64,000 nt of DNA from Vanrija pseudolonga. Lineage: Eukaryota > Basidiomycota > Tremellomycetes > Trichosporonales > Trichosporonaceae. The notes under the pieces were generated by a model. It searched no databases and had not been told where the DNA came from. It saw only the letters and a program-made list of their open reading frames with translations. Below, piece by piece: positions 34,361 to 45,916 of the stretch (position 1 is its first letter; every line of letters starts with the position of its first letter). Location of the stretch: assembly GCF_020906515.1 (NCBI RefSeq), contig NC_085849.1:1860001-1924000 (forward strand). Reading direction: 5' to 3'. Made by a program: the position numbers and the translations under genes.

Positions 34361-36503
34361 GCGGCTCGGAGCAGGGGGTGAGGGGCGTGAGCCCGGAGCC
34401 GTCGTCGCAGTATCGAGAGAGATGTAAGAAGTTTTTAGCAGCCTAGAGAGTGGACGGTGTTGCGAGTGGACGGGTGGTGCACGCCTGTTGACTGGCTAGG
34501 CCTGCATGCCACTGCGGGGCCGTTCGCCGCTGCTTTGTCCCTCGCTGACGCCGAGGCCGCCGTCCATGGCCGTGGCCGCACCGGTGACGATGGCCGTTTG
34601 ATGCCGGCTGACTCGGGTAGTATTGCCCCCCTTTACCCGGCCACCGTTTCGTCCACCTTTGTGCCCTTCGGTGCGCGCGCGTCGCCGCGTTGCTGGTGAC
34701 ACTCGCGCTTGCCCGTGCAGATGGACACGTGCGAGCACAATGTTGGGTATGTGCCAGTGGCCCGTGTACATTGCAAAGAACAAGGAAGGAGTGATGGGCA
34801 GAACGCCGTTTCAGCGTGTGTGCATTCTTATGCAGGCCGGCTTTAAAACCATCACCCAAATCTGCATTCCGTATCGTGCCGCCGCCGCCGACGATCGTGG
34901 CGTAAGGGATTCCAGTTTGTTGCCCCGCATCCTCGTGTCAGCCCGCCAGCCCAGCCAGAGACCCTTTGGACGTCAGAGTTCCGGGTATAGCCCACTCGCT
35001 CGGCATACCACACGCCGGCATTGGGCGCGTTCCGATGCCTGCTGCCTGCCTGGGCTCCCTCGACACGCAGTCGCCGCTCGCTCTTTTGTCGGTCAGCTCC
35101 GACCAGCCAGCCTGCCAGCCAGCCAGCAGCCAGTGCCCGCAGTCCCCCCGACGGCGCTCCGCAGTGCAGTGCCACCTAGAAACCTGAACTGGCGAGCTTC
35201 GCGCCGTTATCGGCGTACTGTAGTTGGAGTACTGCACCACGAGGCCCAGGACACGTTCGATCGCATCACTACGTGCCTCTCAGTGCCTATTGCCATGACG
35301 CTGAGAAGCGATGACTCTGCCCAGTGTTTGTGCATGACGTTCTTTGTTGGGCACGCGCAGGTGGCAAGGGGGCATGAGCGCGCAGGCGTGTGCCCCAGAG
35401 TGGACGTGTGTCGGTGTCGGGAAATACGTCTACTGGTCGAAACTCGACAAAACGACCATCAGTTTGCGGCTCTGTCCGGCAATACAAACGCGGAAACAGT
35501 CGAGTAGTCCTGGGTTCGACGGGGTTGTCCTGTTGCCTTGTTGTTCTCCCTTGGTCTGATCGAGCGAGTCACAACCCATGCAGTGGGTTTTGGCTGCATG
35601 CTCATTGGCGAGCGCGGGGTTGCAGTCGCGGAGAGGTGCATGTCCGATCTGTTCCGCATATGGAAGAGAGAGTGGTGGCAAAACAACGACCCAGGGCAGG
35701 CGGGCGGCGTGCGCGGCGTCCACGGCCATGGCATGAGCCAAGGATAGGATACCCCAGAGGGGTCTCCAGTCAACAATGGGCTTATCTTAACCAATTGGAT
35801 TAGGTCAGAATCGATTGACCAATCAGCAGCCGCGATACTCGATGTGAATACCGGTTATGTCTTTGCGCGCGTCGCTGGTGCGCTCGTCGGCGTGGCGGCA
35901 ATGGCAGGCACAAACGGGCACAAAGGCAGCGGGACAGCAGGCCAGAATGACAGCATAACCCATGAATTTTGACTGGTCGGAAGCAAGCCCGATTCTGGCC
36001 ACTGGGCCAACGCAGCAGCAGCAGACGGCGATGCAAGCAGAGCAGCAGCCAGCCAGCAGCCAGCCAGGCAGCCAGCTACTCACTGGTACTAGGCTAGGCT
36101 ACTACGCCGCCTACGGCTACCACCACCTAACCTAGCCTGTGACCTTGCCCCCCGTGCCCCTCCAACTCCCCCCTCCCACCCATCCCGACCACCCACCACC
36201 GTATCGTCCAAAAAAACCTATCCCGCGTCTCACATTTCTTTCCTCCTTCCTCTTACAACCTACACTCAAAGATCCTACTCGAGGGCGATAGCAAGCCCAC
36301 TACCCCACACAGCGATCAGTAGAACACACCTCTTATAGCTACCGTGTAACGCGGCTCACAGCCGAGCCCCCTATCTCGTTTTCAAGTGGGTAGACGCCCC
36401 CCCATCACTGCCCGGGCTCGGGTTCCACGGTGGCCACTCGTACTGACCTCGACCGTCAGAAACCCCTCTTACAACAACCTAGCGATCCCCTCACCGCCAA
36501 AGT
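34361..36503. other. 2.1-kb stretch upstream of GLT1
   Basis: I see no supported gene. A 294-codon open frame (34623-35507) is compositionally random. Seen near GLT1: two CCAAT elements (CCAATTGG near 35791 and GACCAATCAG near 35816), a TTATCTTA GATA-type site near 35783, and a CAGC/CCAG-rich tract at 36046-36076. The last 200 bp are CT-rich, as expected for a fungal leader. CCAAT and GATA sites are usual in nitrogen-metabolism promoters, but binding is not shown. Confidence 0.4.
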
Positions 36504-39500
36504 ATGTGTGGTGTCGGGTTCATCTGTCACATCAAGGGACAAGGCGACCACAAGATTGTCAGCGATGCGCGCAACATCCTCGTCAACATGACCCATCGCG
36601 GCGCCAGTGAGTACTAGGGCCCGAGTCGGACAGATAGCAGTGTACAGAGTCCCTGACGCGTCGCAGCCGGCGCGGACGCCCGCGATGGTGACGGTGCCGG
36701 TGTCATGACCGGTATCCCGCACGCTTTCTTTGTCCGCGAGTGCCCCCACTCGTTTGACGCCCAGCTCCCCGCCGAGGGCACCTACGCGGCCGGAAACGTC
36801 TTCCTCTCCAAGACCGACTTTGCCGCCCAGCAGCTCGAGTTTGAGGACATTGCTCGCACGCTCGGCCTCCGTACCCTCGGATGGCGTGTCGTTCCCACCG
36901 ACAACTCTATCCTCGGCCCCGCCGCCAAGTCCAAGGAGCCCCTTATCGCTCAGCCCTTCGTCGTCCTCGAGAGCCACTATGGCCAGGGCCAGCAGTCCGC
37001 CGACGGCACTTTTGACGAGCGCTTCTTCCTCCGCCAGCTCTACGTGCTCCGCAAGCAGGCTACCCACAAGATGTGAGTGGTGATGGGGTTTCCGAGTGGC
37101 GCCGACGACGTACGCCACCCAGTGATGGTGGCGTCGACAGGGCGCAGGCGAGATAACCAGCCAGCTGACATTTTTTGATAGTGGCCTCAAGAGCGGTTTC
37201 TACATCTGCTCGCTCACGCCGAGCAACATTGTGTACAAGGGCCAGCTGTCGCCCGTCCAGGTCTACAACTACTACCATGACCTCAACCACGCGCTGTACG
37301 CGTCGCACTTTGCGCTCGTCCACTCGCGTTTCTCCACAAACACGTTCCCCTCTTGGGACCGTGCCCAGCCCATGCGCTGGGCCGCCCACAACGGTGAGAT
37401 CAACACCGTCCGTGGCAACAAGAACTGGATGCGCGCTCGTGAGGGTCACCTCAAGTCCGAGCACTTTGGCGATGAGCTCGAGCTTCTTTACCCCATTGTC
37501 GAGACCGGCGGTTCCGACTCGGCTGCCTTCGACAACGTCCTTGAGCTTCTTGTCGTCAACGGCGTCCTTACCCTTCCCGAGGCCGTCATGATGATGGTTC
37601 CCGAGGCTTGGCAGAACAACGACCTTATGGAGCCCGAGAAGAAGGCATTCTACGCCTGGGCCGGCTCCCTTATGGAGCCCTGGGACGGCCCCGCTCTCTT
37701 CACCTTCTCGGACGGCCGCTACTGCGGTGCCAACCTTGACCGTAACGGTCTCCGTCCTTGTCGTTTCGTCGTCACTTCCGACGACATCATGGTCTGTGCC
37801 TCCGAGGTCGGTACCATTGCCATCGACCCCGAGCGTATCATTCAGAAGGGCCGCCTCAAGCCTGGACGTATGCTCCTCGTTGACACCAAGGAGGGTCGTA
37901 TCGTCGACGACCGTGAGCTCAAGCTCACCACCGCCAAGCGCCAGCCGTTCGCCTCGTGGGTCGAGTCGCAGGTCATGCGCCTCCCCGACGTCGTTCGCCG
38001 CGTCGCCCGCCACCAGGACATTGAGGTCGAGCTCGACTCGACCCCTCTGGCTACCGACCCCAAGCTCCAGGCCTTTGGCTTCACGCTTGAGCAGCTCTCG
38101 ATGCTCATGCTCCCCATGGTCCAGGAGGGCCACGAGGCTCTCGGCTCGATGGGTAACGACGCCGCGCTCGCCTGCGTCTCCAGCACCCCCCGTACCGTGT
38201 ACGACTACTTCCGCCAGCTCTTCGCTCAGGTCACCAACCCTCCTATTGACCCCATTCGCGAGGCGATTGTCATGTCGCTCGAGACGCTTGTCGGCCCCGA
38301 GGGCAACCTCCTCGAGATCCGCACCAACCAGCTCCACCGTCTGCACCTCAAGTCGCCCATCCTCTCCATCCAGGAGATGAACGCTATCAAGCACTTCCAG
38401 GTCTCGCACTCTGACTGGGAGACCAGGATCATCGACATCACCTTCGACAAGGGAGAGGGACTCCCCGGCTACCGCGCCGCCCTCGAGCGTGTCCGCCAGG
38501 AGGCCCTCGCGGCCGTCAACGAGGGCTTCAAGATCATTGTCCTCTCGGACCGCAAAACCAGCGCCGACCGCGTTGCGCTCTCCGCGCTCCTTGCCACCGG
38601 TGGTGTCAACAGCTACCTCGTCTCCAAGAAGAAGCGTTCCGACGTCGCGATCATGGTCGAGACTGCCGAGGCTCGCGAGGTCCACCACATGTGTGTCCTT
38701 ACCGGCTACGGTGCCGACGCCATCTGCCCATGGCTCCTCATGGAGATGATCTACAAGATTGAGCGCGAGGGCATGGCCAAGGACGGCCAGACCGCTGAAG
38801 AGCTCATTGAGAACTACAAGAAGGCCAACGACGAGGGTATCCTCAAGGTCCTCTCCAAGATGGGTGTCTCCACCCTCGCCTCGTACAAGGGTGCCCAGCT
38901 CTTCGAGGCCCTCGGTATCCACGAGGAGGTCATCAACGAGTGCTTCGTCGGCACTGCCTCGCGTGTCCAGGGTGCCACCTTCGAGCTCCTCGCCATGGAC
39001 GCGTTCGAGTTCCACGAGCGCGCTTGGCCCTCGCGCGCTACCATCCGCACCCCTGGCCTTCCCGAGGCTGGCGAGTACCACTACCGCCAGGGTTCCGACA
39101 TGCGCATCAACGACCCCTCGTCGATTGCCTCGCTCCAGGACGCGGTCCGCACCAAGAACCAGTCGGCCTACGATGCCTACTCGAAGAACTCTCGCGAGTC
39201 GACCAAGCGTGCCACCCTCCGTGGTCTCCTTGAGTTTGACTTTGAGAACGCTACCCCGGTCCCCATTGACCAGGTCGAGCCTTGGAACGAGATTGTTCGC
39301 CGCTGTGTCACCGGTGCCATGTCGTACGGTTCCATTTCGATGGAGGCCCACACGACCCTCGCTGTCGCCATGAACCGTCTTGGCGGCAAGTCCAACACTG
39401 GTGAGGGTGGTGAGGACGCTGAGCGTTCCATCCCCATCCCCGGCCCCGGGGCTGAGGGCGCCTACACCCACTCGATGGAGCTCCAGCCTGCCTGGGACTC

Positions 39501-42500
39501 GCGTCGCTCGGCCATCAAGCAGGTCGCCTCGGGTCGTTTCGGTGTCACCTCCAACTACCTCGCCGACTCGGACGAGCTCCAGATCAAGATGGCCCAGGGT
39601 GCCAAACCCGGTGAGGGTGGTGAGCTTCCCGGCCACAAGGTCTCTGCCTCGATCGGTCGCACCCGTCACTCGACCCCCGGTGTCACCCTCGTGTCGCCTC
39701 CTCCTCACCACGACATTTACTCGATTGAGGACTTGAAGCAGCTCATCTACGACCTCAAGTCGGCCAACCCCCGCGCACGTGTCTCGGTCAAGCTTGTCTC
39801 CGAGGTTGGTGTCGGCGTCGTTGCCTCGGGTGTCGCCAAGGCCAAGGCCGACCACATCACCATCTCGGGTCACGACGGTGGTACCGGTGCCGCCAAGTGG
39901 ACTTCGATCAAGTATGCTGGTCTCCCTTGGGAGCTCGGTGTCGCCGAGACCCACCAGACGCTTGTCCAGAACGACCTCCGTGGCCGTGTCACTGTCCAGA
40001 CCGACGGCCAGATCCGTACTGGTCGCGACATTGCCATCGCCACTCTCCTCGGTGCCGAGGAGTGGGGCTTTGCCACCACCCCTCTTATCGCCATGGGCTG
40101 TATCATGATGAAGGCCTGCCACAAGAACACCTGCCCCGTCGGTATCGCCACCCAGGACCCTCTCCTCCGTGCCAAGTTCGCTGGCCAGCCCGAGCAGGTC
40201 ATCAACTTCTTCTACTACATCATCGAGGAGCTGCGTGGCATCATGGCCAAGCTCGGTATCCGCACCATCAACGAGATGGTTGGTCGCGCCGAGCTCCTCA
40301 AGGTCGACGAGAAGCTCCGCTCCCCCAAGACGGCTCACCTCGACCTCTCGCTCATCACCGCGCCTGCTAAGCGTGAGGGTGTTGCTACCCACCGTGTCCG
40401 CCCTCAGGACCACAAGCTCTACGTCCGTCTTGACAACAAGTTCATCGACGAGGCTGAGCCTGCCCTCACCAAGGGTCTCCCCGTCGAGATTGACTGCGAC
40501 GTCGTCAACACCGACCGTGCTCTCGGCACTACGCTCTCGTACCGCGTGTCCAAGCAGTACGGTGAGGCTGGTCTTCCCCGCGACTCTATTCGCATCAACA
40601 TGAAGGGCTCGGCTGGTCAGTCGCTCGGTGCCTTCCTTGCTCCTGGTATCACCATTGAGCTTGAGGGTGACGCCAACGACTACGTCGGCAAGGGTCTCTC
40701 GGGTGGCCGCCTCATTGTCTACCCTCCCAAGAAGGCTCCCTTCAAGGCCGAGGAGAACATCATCATCGGCAACGTCTGCTTCTTCGGTGCCACCTCGGGC
40801 CAGGCCTTCATCCGCGGTATTGCCGCTGAGCGTTTCGCCGTCCGTAACTCGGGCGCCACGCTCGTTGTCGAGGGCACTGGTGACCACGGTTGCGAGTACA
40901 TGACCGGTGGCCGCGTCGTCGTCCTCGGTCTCACCGGCCGCAACTTCGCTGCCGGTATGTCGGGTGGTATCGCCTACGTCCTCGACATGGCCCACTCGTT
41001 TGCTCCCAAGGTCAACATGGGCACCATCGAGCTTGGCAAGGTCGTCGACCCCAAGGAGATTGCCGAGCTCCGCTCGCTCATCGAGGAGCACCGCCACTAC
41101 ACTGGCTCCGAGGTCGCCGACAAGGTCCTCCGCAACTTCCATCACTTCCTCCCCATGTTCGTCCGCGTCATGCCTCTCGACTACAAGCGCGTGCTCGAGG
41201 AGCAGGCCGTCGCTGCTGCCGAGGAGAAGAAGAAGCAGAGCGTCATCGACCTCATCCCCTCGCAGACTGCTTCGCAGGTCGACCTTGTCGCCACTGGCTT
41301 CGACCCCGTCCTCCCTGCGGTCAACGGTCTCACCATCTCGACTCCCCGCCCTGCGTCTACTCCCGCCCCTGGCTCGCCCAAGCACGAGCCCGCCCTCCTT
41401 GACATGGAGGACGCCATGGTCGACGAGGAGCAGGCCAAGGCGAAGTCGGTCAAGTTTGACAAGACTCGTGGCTTCATGAAGTACAAGCGTCTCAATGAGG
41501 CCTACCGCCCGCCCCGCAAGCGTGTCAAGGACTGGAAGGAGATCTCGAACCGTCTCTCGCGCGTCGAGCTCAAGCAGCAGACTGCCCGCTGCATGGACTG
41601 CGGTGTGCCCTTCTGCCAGAGCGACACTGGTTGCCCGATCGCCAACGTCATCCCCAAGTTCAACTCGCTTGTCTACTCTGGCAAGTGGAAGGACGCCTGG
41701 TACCGCCTGCGTCTCACCAACCCCTTCCCCGAGTTCACCGGCCGTGTCTGCCCTGCTCCTTGCGAGTCAGCCTGTGTTCTTGGCATCAACGAGCAGCCTG
41801 TCGGCATCAAGAGTGTCGAGGCGGCCATCGTCGACCGCGCTTGGGAGGAGGGCTGGATCGTTCCCGAGATCCCTCAGGTCCGGACCGGCAAGCGCGTTGC
41901 CATTATCGGTTCGGGCCCTGCCGGTCTCTCGGCTGCCGACCAGCTCAACCGCGCGGGGCACACCGTCACGGTCTACGAGCGTGCCGACCGCCCCGGTGGT
42001 CTCCTCGAGTACGGTATCCCCAACATGAAGCTCGACAAGGCCATTGTCAAGCGCCGTATCGACCTCATGATCGCTGAGGGCGTCAAGGTTATCTGCAACG
42101 CCGAGGTCGGTGTTACCCACGACGCCGCCCAGATCAGGGAGGACAACGACGCCCTGATCATCGCCACTGGCGCCACCTGGCCCCGCGACCTCAAGATTGC
42201 CGGCCGCGAGGCTGACGGTGTCCACTTTGCCATGGACTACCTCAAGCCCAACACCAAGTCGCTCCTCGACTCCAACTTTGGTGACGGCAAGTACATCAAC
42301 GCCGAGGGCAAGGACGTCATTGTCATTGGTGGTGGTGACACTGGTAACGACTGTATCGGTTCCGCCATGCGCCAGGGTGCCAAGTCGGTCGTCAACTTCG
42401 AGCTCCTGCCCGAGCCTCCTATCCAGCGTGCCGCCAACAACCCCTGGCCCCAGTTCGCCCGTGTCAAGAAGGCCGACTATGGACACCAGGAGGTCACTGC

Positions 42501-43056
42501 CTACACCCAGAAGGACCCTCGCGAGTACTGCATCTCGACCAAGCGCTTCGTTGTCGAGAACGGCAAGCTCAAGGGTCTCGACTCGATCCGCGTCGAGTGG
42601 ACCAACGTCAACGGCCAGTGGAAGATGGAGGAGGTCAAGGGCTCGGAGAAGTTCTACCCCGCCGAGCTCGTCTTCCTCTCGCTTGGCTTCCTTGGCCCTT
42701 CGCTCTCGGACGGCATCAAGGCGCTCGGCGTCGAGCAGGACCCGCGCACCAACATCAAGACGACTGGCTACACCACCAACGTCCCCGGCATCTTCGCTGC
42801 CGGTGACTGTCGTCGTGGCCAGTCGCTCGTCGTCTGGGGTATCCGTGAGGGCCGCCAGGCCGCCGAGGAGGTCGACCGCTACCTCATGGGCGACACCCGT
42901 CTCGCCCACCAGGGTGGTATCCCCGCTCGTTCGTGGATCCCTCCCCACATCTCGACCAACGGCCACGCCGCGTCGGTCCTCAGCGCTACTACCAGCGAGG
43001 CCGGCAGCGTTGGCGTCGACTCGGAGGTTGCGGTCCCGGTTGCTGTGGCTGCGTAA
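36504..43056 (+). CDS. GLT1: Glutamate synthase [NAD(P)H], fused large and small subunits
   Basis: Three exons (36504-36606, 36667-37072, 37182-43056) encode 2127 aa. The N-terminus [12 protein letters not shown] carries the catalytic Cys of the class II glutaminase at residue 2. The synthase part shows [13 protein letters not shown] (near residue 1066, FMN barrel) and [11 protein letters not shown] (near 1150, 3Fe-4S cysteines). The glutamate-synthase C-terminal beta-helix follows. After a charged linker (~1515-1610) comes the small-subunit part with [10 protein letters not shown] (~1640) and [12 protein letters not shown] (~1693) for Fe-S clusters, FAD motif [17 protein letters not shown] and nucleotide motif [13 protein letters not shown]. 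It makes two glutamates from glutamine and 2-oxoglutarate (GOGAT). Yeast Glt1 has a ~53-residue propeptide before the Cys; none is visible here. Codon use is strongly biased to C-ending codons, suggesting high expression. Confidence 0.97.
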
Positions 43057-43359
43057 GCACGCTCGCTGCTGCCTGCCACCGCCGCAACACCCTAGCACGG
43101 GTATGCGCACTCGCGCGCATGCCCCCTTTTTAAGATTAAAATCATTGGGCGAAACGATAGACTGATCAGGAGGGGACGGATGGACGGAAACAACCGCGCT
43201 TGCCCCGCGCTATCTTAGAACCCTTGGAGGCTCATCGTGCTCCGAGGCAGACTTGTCGTTGTACTCAAAGTATGCAGATTCGTTGTTTGGGAAATGGTGC
43301 AGCAGCTTGGGTTACAATTGTACATGAGGGTGCGTAGCACGGCTGGGGCTCGAGCTCGC
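43057..43359. other. Intergenic between convergent GLT1 and the Zn2Cys6 regulator
   Basis: 303 bp, 3' UTRs only as far as I can see. Confidence 0.4.
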
Positions 43360-45489
43360 TCATATCCGGCGGTACACGCACGACTCGAGACGTGACAGGT
43401 AGTCGATGTATTGTTCTGGATCAATGTCAGCGCACTGACGGCAACGGCCGTGCCACTTACGCAGGTGTCCTAACGACAAGGAATCTCCGCCGTGATCGGT
43501 GAGCAGAGTCGATGCAACAAAGCGAATCATGCTGATGGCTGGGCATGTATTGACCGCTGTGCGTGTCAGTGGCGTGGCAGTGCCAACCACACTCACCGAC
43601 CAGCTCCAGAGGCAACGCCTGGAGCACGCTCAACAATGTGCCAACGATCAGATCGCGGCTTGCCAGAAACGCGCGCTCGTTTTCGTGCAACTTGTGCACG
43701 GCGAGGATGTCGCTGCGGGGGACGACGGCGTTGGGAGGTGGCGCGGCGCTCCAGCGCAGGTCGACCAGTTCGCGGCGGTACTGGACAGCAACTAGGCGGA
43801 TTGCCTGCTGCGTCACCCAGATATTGCTCTGCTGAACCACGATACCCTGTTTGCTGGTGGCTACGGGCGTGTCGGGGCTGAGGGGGTGAGCGCGGCCCTG
43901 CAGCCCAAGCGCCACTTACGTCCTAACCGCCGCGGCGTCGGGCTTGAGGGCGAGGAAGGCGGGCACGTCGACCAGCAGGTCGTCGAGCTCCTCGATGATC
44001 TCGTCCAGCTCGACGATACGCTGGAGGATGGTCCCAGGCTCGGGCGGGATAGCCTGGTCGCGTTCTCTCCGGCTGTAGATCTTGCCCGCCACACGCCACT
44101 GCGCGGCGGAGTAGAAGAAGCCCCACAGCGGGGAGGGTGAGCGCGCCTCGGCTTTGTCGTCGGCGCTGAGCGGCACCTCGAGCCCCGCGGTGGCGAGCTC
44201 TAGCGCCTCGTCATCAAGCGTCGAGGGCAGCGCTACGCCCGCGCAGGTCTCCTCGTTGAGCACCGGCCGCGCGCCCTCGCACGTCGCGCCGGCCCGGTCG
44301 GCACAGTACACGAGCCACCAGATACGGCGGGACATCTCGCGCTCGAGCGGCGGCAGCGCGGCATATGTCTGGCAGCTTGTCAGCGTGTTGTGGCACTGGC
44401 GCGCGCCCACGCACGCTCTCCCGGTCCAGGTTGCGCTGCACGGCCAGGAAGATCATCGAGCCGATGAGCTCGCGGCACAGCGCCGTGTGGCCGTTACCTT
44501 GGGCGACGTTTCTGGGGTCAGTGGGTGGCTGGTCGGGGATGGCTGGCTCACGCCGCGCTGCAGCCGTGTCAGCGAGGTCTCCAGCTGGCAAACATACCAA
44601 GCAATAATGTATACTGTGGCAGCATCAGCATCAGCGCTGCCTCGCCGCCCGCCACTCGCCACTCACACCGGTCGACAGAGTACTCGTCATACTCGCGTTT
44701 CAAAAACCCCATCATATGCTCGAACGAAACCATGACGAGGCGCTTCGCCTCGTCGGCGCTCACAGGCAAAAGCCGCGCAGGCAGCATGAGCGCGTTCGTG
44801 GCCATGCCGTACACGAGCGCGACCCACTCGTCCTGCCCTGCCTGCTGCTCGCGGCGCCGCGCAAAGTCGCGCTCAAAGCTCGGCCGGTGCGGGTACGGCG
44901 CCAGCCAGAACTTGTACTCGAAGTAGAGCTGCACCAGGCGGGTGAGGAGCGCGTGCGGGAGGGGCGCGAAGGGGTCGATGCGGGTCGGTGATACGGCGCC
45001 GGTGGCGGCGGCGGCGGGCACGCCGTTGGACACTGGGAGTACTGCCACCGCCTGCTGCTGCTGATCTAACGCCCCCGGGATCTTGTTCTTGTATCTGGTG
45101 TCACCTTGTCAGCGCGCCGGCAGCCCGCCATCCACACCCACCCAGGCGCCGGTCCAGGCCGCTGGCGCACATGCTTGAACGTGCCTCGTGGTCAGTGCTT
45201 CCTTTACCGCTCGCCGCGACGCACAGTCGACTTCCGCGCGCGCACACGGCTCGCACACCATGCTCCCGGGTATGCGCCCGCAGGCGATCCTGGCGCGTCA
45301 GTCAGTGATAGTGGTGGCGGATTGGCAGCCACAGCCGCGGCTCGTACCTTCTCCCGCGGCACGCTTCAGCGCCGTCAGCCAGCATCCCCCTACGCCCTAT
45401 CCTTCACGCACCGTCACACGCGGCTGTACGTCAGCTTGCCTTGCCCTCTGAAACAACCTACTCGTCGTCTTGGATTGCCGCATGCGCAT
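43360..45489 (-). CDS. Zn2Cys6 transcription factor of the putative glucoside cluster
   Basis: Eleven minus-strand exons (45462-45489, 45412-45423, 45348-45363, 45208-45289, 45142-45161, 44598-45094, 44415-44497, 43920-44368, 43597-43853, 43461-43556, 43360-43415) sum to 531 codons plus stop. The N-terminus has a perfect zinc cluster: ACDACRGRRIAC, then GRIPGSMVCEPC, then ARAEVDC (C-x2-C-x6-C-x8-C-x2-C-x6-C). It is spread over exons of 12, 16 and 82 nt. A fungal-specific transcription factor domain follows: PYPHRPSFERDFARR, GGEAALMLMLPQYTLLLG, ELIGSMIFLAVQRNLDRE and EREMSRRIWWLVYCADR. A polyglutamine run of four lies in the linker. It sits next to the transporter and glucosidase, so a role as their regulator is inferred from position only. 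Confidence 0.85.
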
Positions 45490-45916
45490 TATGGTCAGAG
45501 GTGGAAGTCAAGACAAGAAAGACGCGGGGTATGATCGGCGCATCTGCCACTACCCCCTTCACTGGGGCATCTGCGGCCTAGTCGGTCGTACACGACCCGC
45601 CGGGTTCTTCGCTGCATACTCTAGACCAACGTGGGCATGTGCACAAAGCCGCTCCGGAGTTACGTCCCAGCGTGTGGGGCGTGTGGGGCATGTGGATCGA
45701 GTAGTAGCTCCACTCGCGGGGCAGTTATCCCGCGTCGACAACATGCGACGTGTGGAACATCTTCGGACAATTTGCATACTGCCACTGTAGACAGGACCAC
45801 TTGCCTTTCAGGCACACCGTACCGCGTTGTATCTGATTAGGACGCGACTGGAAGCGGAATAATAGACGAGCCGGCGGGCGACGACAGGCCCAATATTCCG
45901 TGTCTCAGAATACTAA
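45490..45916. promoter_or_regulatory. Intergenic, promoter side of the regulator and 3' side of the transporter
   Basis: 427 bp. TGTGGGGC-type short direct repeats lie at 45672-45692. No specific site is assigned. Confidence 0.35.

Noticed and set aside
34623-35507. 294-codon open frame upstream of GLT1
   Set aside because: Random-looking composition rich in Arg and Cys, no splice chain, no domain. Kept as intergenic.
37060-41385. Very long minus-strand open frame (over 1,400 codons) opposite GLT1
   Set aside because: It is the mirror of a highly codon-biased gene: C-ending codons in GLT1 remove stops on the antisense frame. The translation is Leu/Asp/Gly/Val-rich with no family motif.
44415-44666. 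Alternative exons in the regulator using the donor at 44666 (reading YVCQLETSLTRL)
   Set aside because: They cannot be joined in frame to the conserved GHTALCRELIGSM segment. The chosen junction (GTATGT donor at 44597, AAG acceptor at 44498) keeps phase and gives the family pattern LLLGNGH.
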